From NCBI GenBank assembly GCA_020445145.1, contig JAGRHC010000061.1, positions 1 through 45,166 of the forward strand: a DNA stretch of 45,166 nucleotides. The letters are read 5' to 3'. Each line of letters starts with the position of its first letter. Position 1 is the first letter of the stretch. Shown here one piece after another: positions 18,294-27,139 of this stretch. The stretch is from Alphaproteobacteria bacterium (GTDB lineage Bacteria; Pseudomonadota; Alphaproteobacteria; Micavibrionales; Micavibrionaceae). Made by a program: the position numbers and the translations under genes. The notes beneath the pieces were generated by a model. That model searched no databases. It was given only the letters and a program-made list of their open reading frames with translations, and had not been told where the DNA came from.

Positions 18294-18683
18294 TTATCCA
18301 TCAAAAGGAATCTTTCCTTCCCAAAAATCATTGAGGCGTTGCCAGTATTCTTGAGACTCTGGTAGAAGAATAGACTCAAAATCCCTTGTATCCACACTAT
18401 TTTGTCCCCAAACATTTTGAACAGATTCCAAAATACCGACAATGGCATATTCTTTGGTATAAGAATCTCCATAAACTATAAGACGTTCAATCAATTCGGC
18501 AACACGAGAAAACTCTATCACATTTCCTTGTTTATAAAGCATTAGCAAATGATCGGAAAATTCACCGGCAATCGTGTATGGACTATCCTGATAGTCGGAC
18601 CCTTCATAAACAACCTTGAACGAAGGGCATGCATCCAATAGAAGCGGAATGATTTGATCTTTTGCGATGCTTATCTCTATCAT
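18294..18683 (-). CDS. Hypothetical protein (129 aa)
   Basis: A small soluble acidic protein with no signal peptide or membrane helix. The C-terminal part, LLPESQEYWQRLNDFWEG, and a helical middle (SRVAELIERLIVYGD) suggest an alpha-helical fold. I do not recognise it. It lies 10 bases after guaA and 27 bases before dapB, so it is probably co-transcribed. Its DNA is visibly more AT-rich than either neighbour, consistent with later insertion. The size and composition resemble small immunity-type proteins, but nothing proves that. Confidence 0.7.
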   Translation of the reverse strand: MIEISIAKDQIIPLLLDACPSFKVVYEGSDYQDSPYTIAGEFSDHLLMLYKQGNVIEFSRVAELIERLIVYGDSYTKEYAIVGILESVQNVWGQNSVDTRDFESILLPESQEYWQRLNDFWEGKIPFDG

Positions 18684-18693
18684 ACCTTAAAAC

Positions 18694-20298
18694 CTACTCC
18701 CACTCAATCGTTCCCGGCGGCTTGGATGTCACATCGTAGACCACGCGGTTGATGCCGCGCACTTCGTTGATGATACGGGTGGAAACGCGGCCCAGAAATT
18801 CATGGTCGAACGGATAGTAATCCGCCGTCATCCCGTCGGTCGATGTCACGGCCCGCAAAGCGCAGACATAATCATAGGTCCTGTCGTCCCCCATCACGCC
18901 CACCGTCTTGACCGGGAGCAGCACCGCAAAGGCCTGCCAGATCGCATCATAGAGACCGGCATTGCGGATTTCCTCAAGGTAAACCGTATCCGCCTTGCGC
19001 AGGATTTCCAGCTTCTCGCCCGTGATTTCGCCGGGAATACGGATCGCCAGACCCGGACCGGGGAAGGGGTGGCGCCGGATGAAATCTTCCGGCATCCCGA
19101 GCTCGCGGCCCAGCGCGCGGACCTCGTCCTTGAACAACTCGCGTAAGGGCTCAACCAGCGATAGTTCCATATCCTCCGGCAAGCCGCCGACATTATGATG
19201 GCTCTTGATCGTGACGCTCGGGCCGCCGGTGAAGCTGACGCTCTCGATCACATCCGGGTAAAGCGTGCCCTGCGCCAGAAACTTGGCAGGCACCCCGTCG
19301 GAAGACACACGCCGCGCGCAATTGTCGAACACATCGATAAAAAGCCCGCCGATCAGCTTGCGCTTGATCTCGGGATCGGCAATTCCCTCCAGCCCTTGCA
19401 GGAACTTCTCACCCGCCTCCTCATGGATCAGCGGAATATTGTAGTGATCGCGGAACAGCGAAACCACCTGCTCGCTCTCGCCCGCGCGCATAAGGCCTGT
19501 ATCGACATAAATGCAGGTCAGCTGGTTCCCGATCGCCTCATGCAAGAGCACCGCCGTGACCGATGAATCCACACCGCCCGACAAGCCGCAGATCACCTTG
19601 CCGTCACCGACCTGATTGCGGATTTTAGAGATTGCTTCGGCGCGAAACGCCGCCATCGTCCAGTCCCCGGAACACCCGCAGACCATATGCGTGAAATTCT
19701 TCAAAAGCTGCGCGCCATGGGGCGTATGAACAACCTCCGGGTGGAACTGAACACCGTAGAGCCGGCGCGCGTCATCCGCAATCGCCGCAAACGGAGCACC
19801 GTCGGAAATCCCGACGACCTCGAAGCCTGAGGGAAGCTTGGTCACGCGGTCGCCGTGGCTCATCCAGACTTGCTCGCGCGCCCCCTCATTCCACATACCA
19901 TCAAAAATCTTGCAATGTTTCTGAACATTCACAAACGCACGCCCGAATTCCTGATGGTCCGAGCCCTCAACCAGCCCGCCGAGCTGCTGCACCATCGTCT
20001 GCTGCCCGTAACAAATCCCGAGTACCGGCACACCCAGATCAAACACCACCTCCGGCGCGCGCGGCGAGCCTTGTTTGGTCACGCTCATCGGCCCGCCCGA
20101 CAGGATAATCCCGCGCGGCGCAAAATGCCGTATCCGCCCCTCATCCGCCTGATTAAACGGCCAGATCTCACAGTAAACCCCGCTCTCGCGCAGGCGCCGT
20201 GCGATCAGCTGCGTCACCTGCGAGCCGAAATCGAGGATAAGAATGTGCTCATGTTCCGTTTTAAGGCCGGGCGCCGTTTTGTTCATCGCGTGTGTCAT
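18694..20298 (-). CDS. guaA: GMP synthase (glutamine-hydrolysing)
   Basis: This enzyme converts XMP to GMP using ATP and glutamine. The N-terminal class I amidotransferase domain has the nucleophile in [15 protein letters not shown] and a catalytic HPE in GVQFHPEV. The ATP-pyrophosphatase domain has the P-loop [15 protein letters not shown], and the C-terminal dimerisation domain ends in [10 protein letters not shown] chose the ATG at 20298; another in-frame ATG is at 20286, and a longer start at 20340 would run through the metF leader. Length is about 534 aa, normal for the family. guaB, the preceding pathway step, is separate at 37014. Confidence 0.95.
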   Translation of the reverse strand: MTHAMNKTAPGLKTEHEHILILDFGSQVTQLIARRLRESGVYCEIWPFNQADEGRIRHFAPRGIILSGGPMSVTKQGSPRAPEVVFDLGVPVLGICYGQQTMVQQLGGLVEGSDHQEFGRAFVNVQKHCKIFDGMWNEGAREQVWMSHGDRVTKLPSGFEVVGISDGAPFAAIADDARRLYGVQFHPEVVHTPHGAQLLKNFTHMVCGCSGDWTMAAFRAEAISKIRNQVGDGKVICGLSGGVDSSVTAVLLHEAIGNQLTCIYVDTGLMRAGESEQVVSLFRDHYNIPLIHEEAGEKFLQGLEGIADPEIKRKLIGGLFIDVFDNCARRVSSDGVPAKFLAQGTLYPDVIESVSFTGGPSVTIKSHHNVGGLPEDMELSLVEPLRELFKDEVRALGRELGMPEDFIRRHPFPGPGLAIRIPGEITGEKLEILRKADTVYLEEIRNAGLYDAIWQAFAVLLPVKTVGVMGDDRTYDYVCALRAVTSTDGMTADYYPFDHEFLGRVSTRIINEVRGINRVVYDVTSKPPGTIEWE

Positions 20299-20417
20299 AA
20301 GAGAAGTTTTAGCTTGGAATGGCAATCTTGCAAAGCACAAAGTGGTTGCCAGTTAGCCCAAACCATGCAAACTTTAAGCGCTCAACGATCAGGCAACTTT
20401 CAGGATTGAAAAAAACG

Positions 20418-21251
20418 ATGACGACCTTCTCCTTTGAATTCTTCCCGCCCAAAACGGAAAAAGCCGCCGAAACGCTCTGGCATGCCGTCCCGGAGCTGGC
20501 CGATCTCGGGCCGAAATTCATGACCGTCACCTACGGCGCAGGCGGCTCGACCCGCGAAGGCACCGTTGACACGATCGCCCGGATGAAGGAAGAAACCGGC
20601 CTGCCCATTGGCTCACACCTGACCTTTATCAACACGCCCAAGGACCAGCTCCACGAATACACCTCCGCGCTCTGGGCCGCCGGGATCAGGCACATCGTTG
20701 CCCTGCGCGGCGATATGCCGGGCGACCTCCACTGGCCGCTGGACGAGGATGCGGAGTATTTCCAGTTCACCTCCGACTTTGTCGAGGGCCTCAAAAGCTG
20801 GCACGAGTTTGAAATCTCGGTCGGCTGCTACCCTGAAAAACACCCGGACGCCCCGTCGATTGACGCCGATGTCAAAGCCCTGAAACTCAAATGCGACGCG
20901 GGCGCAGACCGCGCCATCACCCAGTTTTTCTTCGACAACGACATTTACTATACCTTCCTCGAGAAATGCCAGAAGGCAGGAATAACAACGCCGGTCGTCC
21001 CCGGCCTACTCCCGGTCCACGATTTCACATCCATGTGCAAATTCGCCGCCCGCTGCCAGGCCAGCGTCCCGGCCTGGATGCACGAGAAATTTGCAGGGCT
21101 GGAAGACAAACCCGAGGAGGCTCGCAAAGTCGCCATCGACCTCCTCACCACGCAAGTCGAAGACCTCCTTCAACAAGGCGTCCCGCATTTTCACTTTTAC
21201 ACACTGAACAAAGCCGACATCACAATGCAGGCCGTGAAGGTGCTGGATTAG
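20418..21251 (+). CDS. metF: 5,10-methylenetetrahydrofolate reductase
   Basis: The 277-aa flavoprotein makes 5-methyltetrahydrofolate, the methyl donor used by MetE encoded downstream. It has FSFEFFPPKTEKA at the start, TVTYGAGGSTREGT, RHIVALRGDMP and DRAITQFFFDND, all typical MetF motifs. The ATG at 20418 places the conserved FSFEFFPP at the N-terminus; AGGA lies about 12 bases upstream. It is divergent from guaA with only about 120 bases between starts. An ATPase gene interrupts the metF-metE pair. Confidence 0.95.
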   Translation: MTTFSFEFFPPKTEKAAETLWHAVPELADLGPKFMTVTYGAGGSTREGTVDTIARMKEETGLPIGSHLTFINTPKDQLHEYTSALWAAGIRHIVALRGDMPGDLHWPLDEDAEYFQFTSDFVEGLKSWHEFEISVGCYPEKHPDAPSIDADVKALKLKCDAGADRAITQFFFDNDIYYTFLEKCQKAGITTPVVPGLLPVHDFTSMCKFAARCQASVPAWMHEKFAGLEDKPEEARKVAIDLLTTQVEDLLQQGVPHFHFYTLNKADITMQAVKVLD

Positions 21252-21258
21252 CGATAGC

Positions 21259-21996
21259 ATGGATGACAAACCCTATCTGAGAAATGTTTGCATTCAATGG
21301 GACAAGGTTGAAGACAAAAAAGCATATCCATTTTGTTTGACAGCTGTCAAAAACATTGAGTCAATTAAATTCAAAACGCCCGTGACATTTATCGTTGGAG
21401 AAAACGGTTCAGGAAAATCAACTGTGCTGGAAGCTATCGCCGCAGGAATGGGTATCAATCCTGAGGGTGGCAATAAGAATACAGGTTTTTCAACGGCGAG
21501 AACGCATTCAAATCTATACGAGAAAATACGTTGCATCAAAGGATGTAAAAGACCCAGAAACTGGTATTTTTTGCGCGCAGAAAGTTTTTACAATGTTGCA
21601 ACATATATGGATCAGGTGGGATACCTCGACAGTTACGGAGGAAAATCTTTGCATCAGCAATCACATGGCGAGTCCTTTATGGCGCTTTTACAAAACAAGT
21701 TACACGGAAACGGATTTTATCTCTTTGACGAACCGGAGGCCGCCCTTTCGCCACAACGCCAACTAAGCGCACTCGTCCACTTTCAAAGACTTGCGCAGGA
21801 TTCGCAGCTCATTATTGCAACGCATTCCCCCATTTTAATGTCTTATCCGGGGGCAACGATCTATCTTATTGGAAAAGATGGTATTGATTGCGTCGATTAT
21901 CAGGAAACAGAGCACTATCAAGTCACCAAAAATTTTCTCAACAGAACTGATGCAATGCTAAAGACACTGTTGGACGATAAGCGCGATTTTCCTTGA
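21259..21996 (+). CDS. ABC-type AAA family ATPase
   Basis: The 245-aa protein contains a complete ABC-ATPase head: Walker A GENGSGKST (47-55), signature-like SHGES (135-139), Walker B FYLFDEPE (153-160) and H-loop ATHS (H189). There are no membrane helices and the Walker motifs are close together, as in single-chain AAA/OLD-like or RecF-like ATPases rather than transporters. Homologues of this compact type are widespread and mostly uncharacterised. It sits 7 bases after metF but is more AT-rich than the met genes, suggesting acquisition. No partner effector gene is adjacent, so a defence role cannot be argued from context. Confidence 0.85.
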   Translation: MDDKPYLRNVCIQWDKVEDKKAYPFCLTAVKNIESIKFKTPVTFIVGENGSGKSTVLEAIAAGMGINPEGGNKNTGFSTARTHSNLYEKIRCIKGCKRPRNWYFLRAESFYNVATYMDQVGYLDSYGGKSLHQQSHGESFMALLQNKLHGNGFYLFDEPEAALSPQRQLSALVHFQRLAQDSQLIIATHSPILMSYPGATIYLIGKDGIDCVDYQETEHYQVTKNFLNRTDAMLKTLLDDKRDFP

Positions 21997-22013
21997 TCTT
22001 TCCCCCAAACCCA

Positions 22014-22028
22014 TCTATCCCGGATAGA
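22014..22028. promoter_or_regulatory. Inverted repeat upstream of metE
   Basis: TCTATCC-C-GGATAGA is a perfect 7-bp dyad about 40 bases before the metE start. It could be an operator for a methionine-responsive regulator, but it does not match a MetR or MetJ consensus I know. Confidence 0.4.
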
Positions 22029-22069
22029 CCAACTGAAAAACGACCTTAACCCCTGAAATGGAGGAATTG

Positions 22070-24403
22070 ATGGTGTTAGCAACCAATCTCGGATTTCCGC
22101 GCATCGGCGATATGCGCCAACTGAAAAAAGCAGTCGAGGCGTACTGGAAAGGACAAAGCTCGCAAGCCGAACTTCTGTCTGCCGGAGCGCAAATCAGAAG
22201 CACAAACTGGAAGCTTCAAAAACAAGCAGGGTTAAATCACATCCCCTCCAACGATTTCTCTTTCTATGACCAGATTCTGGATCTGATCTGCACGCTCGGT
22301 CTTGTCCCCGCCCGTTACAAATGGAATGGCGGTATTGTCGATCTGGACACATATTTTGCGATGGCGCGCGGCGCACAAAAAGATGGCGTGGATGTAACCG
22401 CCATGGAAATGACCAAGTGGTTTGACACCAACTACCACTACATCGTGCCGGAATTCGAAAAGGGTATGACCCCGAAACTCTCCAGCACCAAAATCTTCGA
22501 TCAGTATCAGGAAGCAAAAGATCAGGGCATCCAGACCCGCCCGGTACTCGTCGGTCCGATGACCTTCGTGCAAATCGGTAAAGCACAGGACGAAGATTTC
22601 AAACCATCAGAAATGGTTGAAAGCCTTCTGCCAATCTATGCTGAAATCCTGAAAAAACTGGCCGATCTTGGTGCTGAGTGGGTACAAATCGACGAGCCGT
22701 CCTTTGCAACGGACGTCTGCGAGGGCTTCCGTGGTGGCGCGCAGGGCGTTTACCAACAGCTGGCGCAGGCAGCAGGAATCAAGATCATTGTAACCTCCTA
22801 CTTCGATTCGCTCCGTGATAACGCTGAGTCTTTCTACGCGCTCCCCGTCAATGCTCTGCACATCGACCTGTGCCGTGGACCGGGCCAGGCCAATACAGCC
22901 GCCAACAATGCCAAAAAACTTCTGGATGAAGCGCTGGCAAAAATTGGTGACAAAACCCTCTCGCTGGGCGTTGTCGATGGCCGGAATATCTGGAGGAACG
23001 ACCTGTCCAAATCCCTCGCGCTGGTCGAAAAAGCCGCTGCGAAACTGGGCGCGGACAAAGTCTTCGTCGCAGGCTCCAGCTCGCTTCTGCACACGCCGGT
23101 AGACCTGAACAACGAAACGGCGCTTGATCCCAAGATCAAAAGCTGGATGGCCTACGCAACCCAGAAAGTCTCTGAAATCGCCGTCATCGCCAAAGGCGCA
23201 AATGAAGGCCGTGACGCTATTTCTGCGGAACTCGCTGCCAGCGACGCCGTTCAGGAAGACCGACGCACCTCCAAGCGCATCCATGACGATGCCGTGAAGA
23301 ACCGCGTAGCGTCCATCACGCCGGACATGAAAACGCGCAAATCGCCGTTTTCCCAGCGTCAGAAGGTCCAGCACGCAGCGCTTCAACTGCCGCTCTACCC
23401 GACGACATCCATCGGCTCCTTCCCGCAAACGCCGGACATCCGTAAGGCCCGCGCTGACTTCAAAGCAGGCAACATCGACGCCGCCGCTTACAAGCAAGCG
23501 ATGCAAAAGGAAATCCGTGACGTCGTGGACTACCAGCACAAAGTCGACATCGACGTGCTCGTACACGGCGAGCCGGAGCGTAATGACATGGTCGAGTATT
23601 TCGGGGAGCAGCTTTCAGGCTTTGCGTTCTCCAAATACGGCTGGGTCCAGTCCTACGGTTCACGCTGCGTGAAGCCGCCGATCATCTACGGTGATGTGTC
23701 CCGTCCGACCCCGATGACCGTCGAGTGGTCCGTCTACGCGCAAGAGCAAACCAAAAAGATTATGAAAGGAATGCTCACAGGTCCGATCACGATCCTGCAA
23801 TGGTCCTTCGTCCGCGACGATCAACCACGCAGCCTGACCGCGACCCAGATCGCGCTGGCGATCCGTGACGAAGTCGCCGACCTCGAAAAGGCCGGGATCA
23901 AGATGATTCAGATCGACGAAGCCGCTTTCCGCGAAGGTCTGCCGCTCCGTAAATCCGACTGGAAAGCCTATCTTGACAACGCGGTCGAAAACTTCCGTGT
24001 CACGTCATGCTGTGTTGAGGATGTCACACAAATCCACACCCACATGTGCTACTCCGAGTTCAACGACGTGATCGAATCGATCGCGGCCATGGATGCGGAC
24101 GTGATCTCTATCGAGACCTCACGCTCGCAAATGGAACTGCTGGATGCCTTTGTGGCCTTCAAGTACCCGAACGAGATCGGACCCGGTGTCTACGACATCC
24201 ACTCTCCGCGCGTACCAACCGTACAGGAAATGGTGGATCTTCTCGACAAAGCCAAGAAAGTGCTCGATGAGCGCCAGATTTGGGTCAACCCGGACTGCGG
24301 CCTGAAAACCCGCGGCTGGGCGGAAGTCGAACCGGCCCTGAAAAACATGGTCGAAGCCGCCAAGCAAATGCGCGCCAAATCTAGCGCCAGCGCCGCCGCT
24401 TAA
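22070..24403 (+). CDS. metE: Cobalamin-independent methionine synthase
   Basis: The protein (777 aa from this start) transfers a methyl group from 5-methyltetrahydrofolate (triglutamate) to homocysteine. It has the duplicated barrel architecture: N-terminal LGFPRIGDMRQLKKAVEAYW and C-terminal TTSIGSFPQT. Zinc ligands of the C-terminal barrel are visible at about H658 and C660 (HMCYSEF), E682 (SIETSRS) and C743 (NPDCGLKTRGW). GGAGGA five bases before the ATG at 22070 decides this start over the in-frame ATG at 22058. A terminator follows. No B12 or SAM riboswitch fits in the short leader. Confidence 0.96.
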   Translation: MVLATNLGFPRIGDMRQLKKAVEAYWKGQSSQAELLSAGAQIRSTNWKLQKQAGLNHIPSNDFSFYDQILDLICTLGLVPARYKWNGGIVDLDTYFAMARGAQKDGVDVTAMEMTKWFDTNYHYIVPEFEKGMTPKLSSTKIFDQYQEAKDQGIQTRPVLVGPMTFVQIGKAQDEDFKPSEMVESLLPIYAEILKKLADLGAEWVQIDEPSFATDVCEGFRGGAQGVYQQLAQAAGIKIIVTSYFDSLRDNAESFYALPVNALHIDLCRGPGQANTAANNAKKLLDEALAKIGDKTLSLGVVDGRNIWRNDLSKSLALVEKAAAKLGADKVFVAGSSSLLHTPVDLNNETALDPKIKSWMAYATQKVSEIAVIAKGANEGRDAISAELAASDAVQEDRRTSKRIHDDAVKNRVASITPDMKTRKSPFSQRQKVQHAALQLPLYPTTSIGSFPQTPDIRKARADFKAGNIDAAAYKQAMQKEIRDVVDYQHKVDIDVLVHGEPERNDMVEYFGEQLSGFAFSKYGWVQSYGSRCVKPPIIYGDVSRPTPMTVEWSVYAQEQTKKIMKGMLTGPITILQWSFVRDDQPRSLTATQIALAIRDEVADLEKAGIKMIQIDEAAFREGLPLRKSDWKAYLDNAVENFRVTSCCVEDVTQIHTHMCYSEFNDVIESIAAMDADVISIETSRSQMELLDAFVAFKYPNEIGPGVYDIHSPRVPTVQEMVDLLDKAKKVLDERQIWVNPDCGLKTRGWAEVEPALKNMVEAAKQMRAKSSASAAA

Positions 24404-24420
24404 TAACGATAAGGAAATCC

Positions 24421-24457
24421 AAAGTCCGCCGGAGTATCTCTGGCGGGCTTTTTTTAT
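24421..24457 (+). terminator. Intrinsic terminator after metE
   Basis: GTCCGCCGGAG and CTCTGGCGGGC form a GC-rich stem with minor mismatches around a short loop, followed by seven or more T residues. Confidence 0.85.
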
Positions 24458-24536
24458 ACCCTCATAAAGTTGACATAAGATGGATGTGCTTTTAAAATAA
24501 TGTGCAGGAAGAAAAAAAGCGGGAATAAATAGTCGT

Positions 24537-25412
24537 ATGGCACATATCTATAATCCAGAACGCCCATACCATCATAAATATCCGATCAAAGCCGTAGGCT
24601 TTGATAACGACAACACGCTCTATCAGGAACCATGGCACGCGAAAGAGCTCCATCAACTGGCAGCCCTTTGTGCGATTGTGCCTCAAATGGAGGAGACGAC
24701 AGTCTGGGAAATCAAAAAATTGATGGCCAGAAGTCAACGCGAATATGGTGGCTCATTGAACATTTTCGCAAATGATTATGGCATGGACTTGGGCGAGCTA
24801 AGGCAGGCCCATTACCGAAAACTGATTGAAAAGACAAAAGGCAAAAATTTCTTTCGCCGTCCAGAAAATCTCGTGCGAGGAATGCAAGCGCTGAAAGACA
24901 ACAGCGTTTCCACTTTTATTGCAACACATGGAAATCTGGAATGGACCCGGCACTCCTTGCAAGATGAGGGGCAAAAAGGAAGGGACCTGACAGATTTTTT
25001 TAATGAACAGAACATCATATGCAAGGATCAGATTCCGGGGTGCATTGGAAAAAATAAAAGCCCGGCCATGTACGACGAAATGATCAAGCGTTTAGAAGGA
25101 CCAAAACAGAATATTCTTGGGTCTTCAAACCGCGGTCGATGCTGGGCAATGGTGGACGATACGCCGGACAATCTAAAATTTGCAAAGGCGCTTGGCATGC
25201 TGACGATTTTGGTCGACACAAAAGGCAGTGATCCAAAAAAATTGCCGCCTTATGTCGATGTTGTTGTCAAAGATGCCACCGAAGCCATACAAGTCATCAT
25301 AAAAAGCAATGAATATCATGAAAGAAATATAAGGCAAAACAGGCTGGCGCTTCCCTATTTTCCCGAAGCCGAAGAAGGGAACCCGGAAAATCTGGAGGCA
25401 TTAGAGGTCTAG
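24537..25412 (+). CDS. HAD-superfamily hydrolase
   Basis: The 291-aa protein has the HAD nucleophile motif GFDNDNTLY (D23, D25), a motif II threonine in FIATHGN (T130), a motif III lysine in GKNKSP (K174) and the acidic motif IV MVDDTPDN (D207, D208). A helical cap lies between motifs I and II. This arrangement resembles pyrimidine 5'-nucleotidase-like or phosphoglycolate phosphatase-like enzymes; the substrate cannot be told from sequence. It stands alone between metE and a convergent U32 gene, and its DNA is AT-richer than the flanks. Confidence 0.82.
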   Translation: MAHIYNPERPYHHKYPIKAVGFDNDNTLYQEPWHAKELHQLAALCAIVPQMEETTVWEIKKLMARSQREYGGSLNIFANDYGMDLGELRQAHYRKLIEKTKGKNFFRRPENLVRGMQALKDNSVSTFIATHGNLEWTRHSLQDEGQKGRDLTDFFNEQNIICKDQIPGCIGKNKSPAMYDEMIKRLEGPKQNILGSSNRGRCWAMVDDTPDNLKFAKALGMLTILVDTKGSDPKKLPPYVDVVVKDATEAIQVIIKSNEYHERNIRQNRLALPYFPEAEEGNPENLEALEV

Positions 25413-25419
25413 AAGCACT

Positions 25420-27096
25420 CTAAACCGCCTCCCGCATATCCTTCTCCAGCATTTCCCCATGCTTTTTCTTGGCCAGAATTTCTCGTGCCCGCGCATATTG
25501 CGGATCGTTCCAGAACATCAGGCAACCGTTGCACCCGCGCCCGCAGCAACCCTCCACACCAAAACGCGGCGTCTTCGGGCGGCGCTCCAGCGTCGGTTCG
25601 TCGACCAGCTTCTGTAGCTTCTCAAGCTGCGCTGGATAAACGCTCTCGGGCGCATGCCCGGTTTCGATTTTTCGGGAAACCTTGTCCAGCTTCAACCGCT
25701 GCCACTCCTCAGCCGTCAGGTTGGCCTCCTTGCGCACGATCGTGAAGGGCGGGAAAAGTTTATGGATAGTCTCGGGATCTTCGCGATCAAAGACAGAGAA
25801 AGGAATACGGATCAAAGGCTTGGCGCTCGCATGAACCTCCTCGGTTTTTTTTCCGTTTTTGGCGTTTTCGTATTCATAAAGCCGCAGCAAAACGGTCTCT
25901 TCCCGACCCGGCGGCAGGAACTCCAGAACGTCCCCGGCCTGCAGGCGGTTCTTGACCTCCATGACAAACGCACCGTCCCGAACCTCGCGGATAATCCCGG
26001 CATACTCCCAACTTGCAAACGTCTTGGTGTTCTCGTAATTATGCGCGAAATTCTTGAGCCGCCCTTCATGGAACGCGAGGGAATATCCGCGATTGCCCAC
26101 GGTCTCCAGCTCACGGATATAAGGGTGAGGGTTCCAGCTTTCCGGCGCCGCGTAATAATCGTCAATCGCCTGCCGGTACGCCCGCGCAGCCACCGCAACA
26201 TAAAAGGCGCTCTTGCCCCGTCCTTCAACTTTCAGGGAATCGACCCCGATCTTAAGATAATCGTCCAGCTTCGGCATCAGGCACAAATCCTTGGCGTTCA
26301 GGATATAAGAGCCGCGCTCATCCTCTTCAATCGGAAGGAAATCGCCGGGGCGGTAGCCTTCCTCCAGCAAAAATTCAAACATGTCCCGGTTGGAATCATC
26401 AATGTTGATCTCTTGCAGGCTGCCGTCTTTCAGGCGCAAATGCACCGTATATTTCCAGCGGCAGGCATTCGCGCAGTTCCCCTGGTTCGCCCCGCGCTCG
26501 GCCATGTAATTGGACAACAGGCACCGTCCGGAGTAGGTCATGCACATCGCCCCGTGCACGAAGGCCTCAAGTTTGACGTCCTGACACTTCTCCCGGATTT
26601 CTGCAAGCTCGGAATAAGAAACCTCGCGCGCCAGAACGACAAGCTCCGCCCCTTGATCGGTCCAGTAATCAACCGTCAGCCACGAACACACATTCGCCTG
26701 CGTCGAGACATGCAGAGGAAATTCCGGCGCATGCTTGCGCATATAGGAAAAAACACCGGGATCCGCGATGATCACCCCGTCCGGCTTCACATCCCGAAGT
26801 GTCGCAATGTAATCGTCCAGTTTCGGCACATCCTTGTTATGCGCAAACAAATTCAGTGTCAGATAAACCCGCACGCCATGGGCATGGGCAAATTCAATCC
26901 CTTCGACGACGTCCTCGAGTGAAAATTCGGATTTGGTGCGCAGGCTCATATCCGGCGTGCCCATATAAACGGCGTCCGCCCCATAAAGAACTGCAACTTT
27001 CAGCCGTTCCAGAGACCCGGCAGGCATCAAAAGCTCTGACCGGCGCACGCCCCCGTCAGGCAAAAAAGAGAAATAATTCTGTGTATCTTGTGTCAT
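25420..27096 (-). CDS. U32 family protein (TrhP/YegQ-like) with C-terminal CCGxGCxxC motif
   Basis: The 558-aa protein has the U32 N-terminal barrel (ELLMPAGSLERLKVAVLYGA) and the four conserved cluster-binding cysteines C185, C192, C208 and C212 (HGAMCMTYSGRC and GNCANACRWKY). Known: this class includes TrhP, needed for 5-hydroxyuridine formation at U34 of tRNA, and related RNA hydroxylation proteins. After the usual C-terminal beta domain it carries an extra tail with C517, C518, C522 and C525 (EGCCGRGCNGCLMFW), like the small oxidoreductase-like CCGxGCxxC domain. That tail is absent from E. coli YegQ. ridA lies 43 bases upstream on the same strand. Confidence 0.85.
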   Translation of the reverse strand: MTQDTQNYFSFLPDGGVRRSELLMPAGSLERLKVAVLYGADAVYMGTPDMSLRTKSEFSLEDVVEGIEFAHAHGVRVYLTLNLFAHNKDVPKLDDYIATLRDVKPDGVIIADPGVFSYMRKHAPEFPLHVSTQANVCSWLTVDYWTDQGAELVVLAREVSYSELAEIREKCQDVKLEAFVHGAMCMTYSGRCLLSNYMAERGANQGNCANACRWKYTVHLRLKDGSLQEINIDDSNRDMFEFLLEEGYRPGDFLPIEEDERGSYILNAKDLCLMPKLDDYLKIGVDSLKVEGRGKSAFYVAVAARAYRQAIDDYYAAPESWNPHPYIRELETVGNRGYSLAFHEGRLKNFAHNYENTKTFASWEYAGIIREVRDGAFVMEVKNRLQAGDVLEFLPPGREETVLLRLYEYENAKNGKKTEEVHASAKPLIRIPFSVFDREDPETIHKLFPPFTIVRKEANLTAEEWQRLKLDKVSRKIETGHAPESVYPAQLEKLQKLVDEPTLERRPKTPRFGVEGCCGRGCNGCLMFWNDPQYARAREILAKKKHGEMLEKDMREAV

Positions 27097-27125
27097 GACA
27101 CGGGGTTATACGGCAAAACCCCGTG
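27091..27125 (-). promoter_or_regulatory. Stem-loop and palindrome at the start codon of the U32 gene
   Basis: On the minus strand a perfect 9-bp stem CACGGGGTT/AACCCCGTG (27117-27125 with 27099-27107) ends two bases before the ATG. The start codon lies inside the palindrome TGTCATGACA (27091-27100). No T-run follows, so occlusion of the ribosome site is more likely than termination. Confidence 0.5.
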
Positions 27126-27139
27126 CTTTGGCAATTTTT

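Noticed and set aside
21997..22069. Possible SAM or cobalamin riboswitch before metE
   Set aside because: Only about 70 bases separate the stop of the previous gene from metE, and no B12-box or SAM-aptamer-like sequence is present.
22607..23566. Long open frame (319 codons) on the minus strand opposite metE
   Set aside because: It lies wholly inside metE, whose protein is unmistakable, and its translation is Arg/Val/Phe-rich without any recognisable motif: a codon-bias shadow.
21259..25412. Defence island made of the ABC-type ATPase and HAD hydrolase
   Set aside because: The two genes are separated by metE with its own terminator, have no nuclease or other effector nearby and show no operon link.
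25654..26922. Long plus-strand open frame (422 codons) opposite the U32 gene
   Set aside because: Antisense shadow of a conserved gene; no motif or ribosome site.
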